From Actibacterium naphthalenivorans (GTDB lineage Bacteria; Pseudomonadota; Alphaproteobacteria; Rhodobacterales; Rhodobacteraceae): a DNA stretch of 64,000 nucleotides. Where the stretch lies: positions 124,001 to 188,000 of the forward strand of contig NZ_JACIEQ010000005.1 of NCBI RefSeq assembly GCF_014196965.1, written 5' to 3'. Position 1 is the first letter of the stretch, and the number at the start of each line of letters is the position of its first letter. Shown in pieces: positions 62,174 through 64,000 of the stretch. The position numbers and the translations under genes are program-made. The notes under the pieces were generated by a model. That model ran no database searches. It saw only the letters and a list, made by a program, of their open reading frames with translations, and was not told where the DNA came from.

Positions 62174-62572
62174 TTTCTGCCCTCAAAAATCCTAATTTAT
62201 ATGCTATACACATCTGCTCAAAATCACCAACATTCGATCATACTAAGCTTGCCCACACAACGCAGTTGCACATCAATTTGCTCACGAGTTGGGCAGAAAT
62301 GTGCTCATCGCTACGACGCCAGGGCGCATTCTGCCCGTTTGGTTAAGAATGCCAGCGCTACTTTATATTGCTGATCTAGGCCATGCGGGCCGATGAAAAC
62401 TCGGAAGATCCGGTCGACGGCGCAGATGGATGATGCGGAACAAAACGCGCGAAGGTACCAGCTTGCCGATTGCCAAAACGAGGATGCCAACATGCGGCAC
62501 AGGCGCGGCCGCGTCCTCCGCAACAGGCAGGCCGCGCCGGGCATCACCGCATCGCACCAGGCAGGCTACGGC
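62174..62572. other. Gene-free 399-bp stretch at the right edge of the glycan cluster
   Basis: The first 120 bases are AT-rich like the adjacent gene; from about 62290 the composition returns to host-like. A reverse frame (62311-62547) ending DQQYKVALAFLTKRAECALA may be a transposase-related scrap, but I cannot confirm it. This is the likely boundary of the transferred cluster. Confidence 0.4.
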
Positions 62573-63649
62573 TTACAACCGAATAAGATGGTTGTCCCAG
62601 GCGACCCGGTGGCTTTCGGCCCCCAGAACCCGGCCCTGCTCCATATGGATCACGGTGCCGTTTCCTGTCGTCGCCACAAACCCCTCCGGCCCCGCGTTGA
62701 TACCACAAACGTCCCCTTGCGGCAGTTCGGCCGCGAAAACCGCGGTGTCCGTGTCGAACATCTGAATGGCGCCGCCCCGGGGCGAGGTGATCGCAACCGA
62801 ACCGCCGTCCGACGAGATCGCAACGCTGCCGGCGTAGCCCTCCATCCGGCGGTGCAAATCGTCCGGCGCCTGCAGCAGCAGCACGTCGTCGCCATCACGG
62901 TGCAGGCCCAGAAGCGGCGGGTGAACCGCGCCGTCGCCCTGCCACTGCATGGCGAATGCCACCAGACCATCGTCCCGCACCGCCAGATGACGGATCGAGT
63001 TCAGGTGCAGATCGGCGTTCAGTTCGATCTGGCCGGTGACCTGCCCCATGCCATCCAGATAGGTCAGGTTGGGCCGCATCACCGGCAGGTTCAGCTTGGC
63101 ACGGCCCGCATCCGGGTGGGTCTCGATCCCGCCGTTGGCCACGACCATGGTATCGGTTCCGGGCAGCCGGGCGATGTCATGCGGGCCGACCCCGCCCGAG
63201 GAAAACTCATCAATACGGATGTAATCCGTGCCGGCCTGCCAGACGCCGATACGGCCCTGCCCCGCCTCGTAGTCGTTCTCTGGCGTGAACAGCAGCGATC
63301 CGTCGGCGGAGAACACCCCGTGGCCGTAGAAATGCCGCCCCTCGGGCGCCTCCATCCGCGACCGGATGCCGCCGGAGATACAATCGAGCACGATGGCGAA
63401 GGTCCCCGGGCGGCGGGCAAAGGCGACCGCTTCGGGCCGGGAGGGATGCGCGGCAGCGGCGTGCCCCCTGTCGGGCAGCGGAACACTGAAAAGCGGTGCT
63501 CCCAACTCGTCCAGCCCGTACAGGTGATAGCTGCCGTCAGGCCGTTTCGCGGCGGACAGATAGGCCGGGTTTCCGGCATCGGCCCAGCTTGGTTTCGGCG
63601 CCAGCCCGGTGGCCAGCATGCCTGCCATGAATCCCCGGCGTGTGGTCAT
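62573..63649 (-). CDS. DUF1513 family protein, Tat-exported beta-propeller-like
   Basis: The 358-residue protein starts MTTRRGFMAGMLATGLAPKP, a twin-arginine signal. The mature part has repeated blade-like segments (FYGHGVFSADGSLLFTPEND, VGPHDIARLPGTDTMVVANG, GYAGSVAISSDGGSVAITSP, DVCGINAGPEGFVATTGNGT). The family (DUF1513) accompanies imelysin and thiol-oxidoreductase-like genes in iron-related loci. The ATG at 63649 has GGAG upstream and lies one base after the imelysin gene's stop codon, so it is the downstream gene of that operon. Confidence 0.85.
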   Translation of the reverse strand: MTTRRGFMAGMLATGLAPKPSWADAGNPAYLSAAKRPDGSYHLYGLDELGAPLFSVPLPDRGHAAAAHPSRPEAVAFARRPGTFAIVLDCISGGIRSRMEAPEGRHFYGHGVFSADGSLLFTPENDYEAGQGRIGVWQAGTDYIRIDEFSSGGVGPHDIARLPGTDTMVVANGGIETHPDAGRAKLNLPVMRPNLTYLDGMGQVTGQIELNADLHLNSIRHLAVRDDGLVAFAMQWQGDGAVHPPLLGLHRDGDDVLLLQAPDDLHRRMEGYAGSVAISSDGGSVAITSPRGGAIQMFDTDTAVFAAELPQGDVCGINAGPEGFVATTGNGTVIHMEQGRVLGAESHRVAWDNHLIRL

Positions 63650-63650
63650 G

Positions 63651-64000
63651 TCAATCTCCATCCAATGCGTTGAATCCCGCCGCGACGCCAAGCGCCGGGC
63701 CAAGGTCGGCTGCCGCAATCTCTCTGATCCGCCCGATCGACTGTTGCAGCGCCTCGACGCGCAGCCGGCCCTGCGGGTCCGCCACCCCGGCGAAAACCGG
63801 ATCGTCGAGCCGCTCGGTCAGATCGAGAGACTGGGCGAAGGCCGCGTCGAGCGTCGCCGACGCCTCGGGCGAGATGGATGCAAGGCGCTGCGCCAGATCC
63901 CGCAGGGCGATCAGCGAGAGCTGCACATGGCGCAGGGAACGGCCGGCGCGGCGGGCCTCGGCGCGGGTGGGGCGGGGCTGATCGAACGTGCCCAGCGGCC
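63651..64000 (-). CDS. Imelysin-family protein, partial (N-terminus outside window)
   Basis: The reverse frame is open to the right edge and gives the last 115 or so residues: PLGTFDQPRPTRAEARRAGR, SLRHVQLSLIALRDLAQRLA, FAQSLDLTERLDDPVFAGVA and a final LGPALGVAAGFNALDGD. The helical pattern and the GFNxxDGD end match imelysin-like (EfeO/IrpA-related) periplasmic iron-uptake proteins. The neighbouring DUF1513 gene supports the call. Confidence 0.8.
   Translation of the reverse strand, partial: PLGTFDQPRPTRAEARRAGRSLRHVQLSLIALRDLAQRLASISPEASATLDAAFAQSLDLTERLDDPVFAGVADPQGRLRVEALQQSIGRIREIAAADLGPALGVAAGFNALDGD

Noticed and set aside
1-64000. CRISPR array, rRNA operon or prophage
   Set aside because: No regularly spaced direct repeats, no rRNA sequence and no phage structural or integrase genes were seen.

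Overview
The window looks like a chromosome segment of an alphaproteobacterium of the Rhodobacteraceae (Roseobacter/Paracoccus-like). The base composition is GC-rich. The hom-glpX-recJ block, the Zur/ZnuABC set, PuuD-type urate oxidation, cydDCABX with FNR boxes, a DctQMP TRAP transporter and a YjbH/YjbF/Wza/Wzc exopolysaccharide set all fit that group. No database search was possible; family calls rest on recognised motifs and gene order.

Layout. 1-6.2 kb: housekeeping genes (partial membrane protein, endonuclease/exonuclease/phosphatase protein, small lipoprotein, homoserine dehydrogenase, GlpX, RecJ), then tRNA-Glu. 6.4-13.5 kb: accessory block. An IS701-type element (6800-10199, TSD TTAG) is interrupted by an IS1595-type element (8103-10049, TSD AAAAAGAA). 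The inner element carries two non-transposase genes and a hairpin-rich non-coding stretch. Beyond it lies a catabolic operon (DUF4387, GcdH-like, CaiB-like) whose upstream AtuA-family gene is truncated. 13.5-16.7 kb: a GH13 glucosylglycerate/sucrose phosphorylase-like enzyme with a glycerate kinase. 16.8-20.2 kb: an Rrf2/NsrR-like regulator divergent from a Tat-exported sulfide:quinone-oxidoreductase-like flavoprotein, a small membrane protein and a SLAC1/TehA-like channel; the promoter region holds two FNR-type boxes and a perfect 19-bp palindrome. 20.2-23.2 kb: zinc uptake with a Zur-box candidate.

23.3-34.0 kb: purine degradation (PuuD, HIU hydrolase, a PuuE-OHCU decarboxylase fusion, ureidoglycine aminohydrolase-like bicupin, ureidoglycolate lyase, NCS2 permease), flanked by a degenerate DgoK-like gene and a fused 5-oxoprolinase/hydantoinase. 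34.1-40.6 kb: cytochrome bd oxidase with its assembly ABC transporter, including a 40-codon cydX. 40.7-49.7 kb: exopolysaccharide polymerisation and export (ExoY-like sugar transferase, Wzc-like kinase, Wza-like channel, YjbF/YjbH-like proteins) plus two secreted proteins of unknown role. 50.3-53.3 kb: TRAP transporter ending in a clear terminator, then tRNA-Met. 53.8-62.2 kb: a glycan assembly cluster with three glycosyltransferases, two sulfotransferase-family proteins, a flippase and an O-antigen-ligase/polymerase-like protein; parts are AT-rich and gaps hold gene debris. 62.6-64 kb: DUF1513 protein and the end of an imelysin-family gene.

Themes. Four FNR-type sites link cytochrome bd and the sulfide-oxidoreductase-like module to low oxygen. 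The ExoY/Wzc/Wza block and the Wzx/Wzy/glycosyltransferase/sulfotransferase block could cooperate to make a possibly sulfated polysaccharide. The least explained features are the cargo and structured non-coding stretch of the IS1595-type element and the Rrf2/SQR-like/SLAC1 module.
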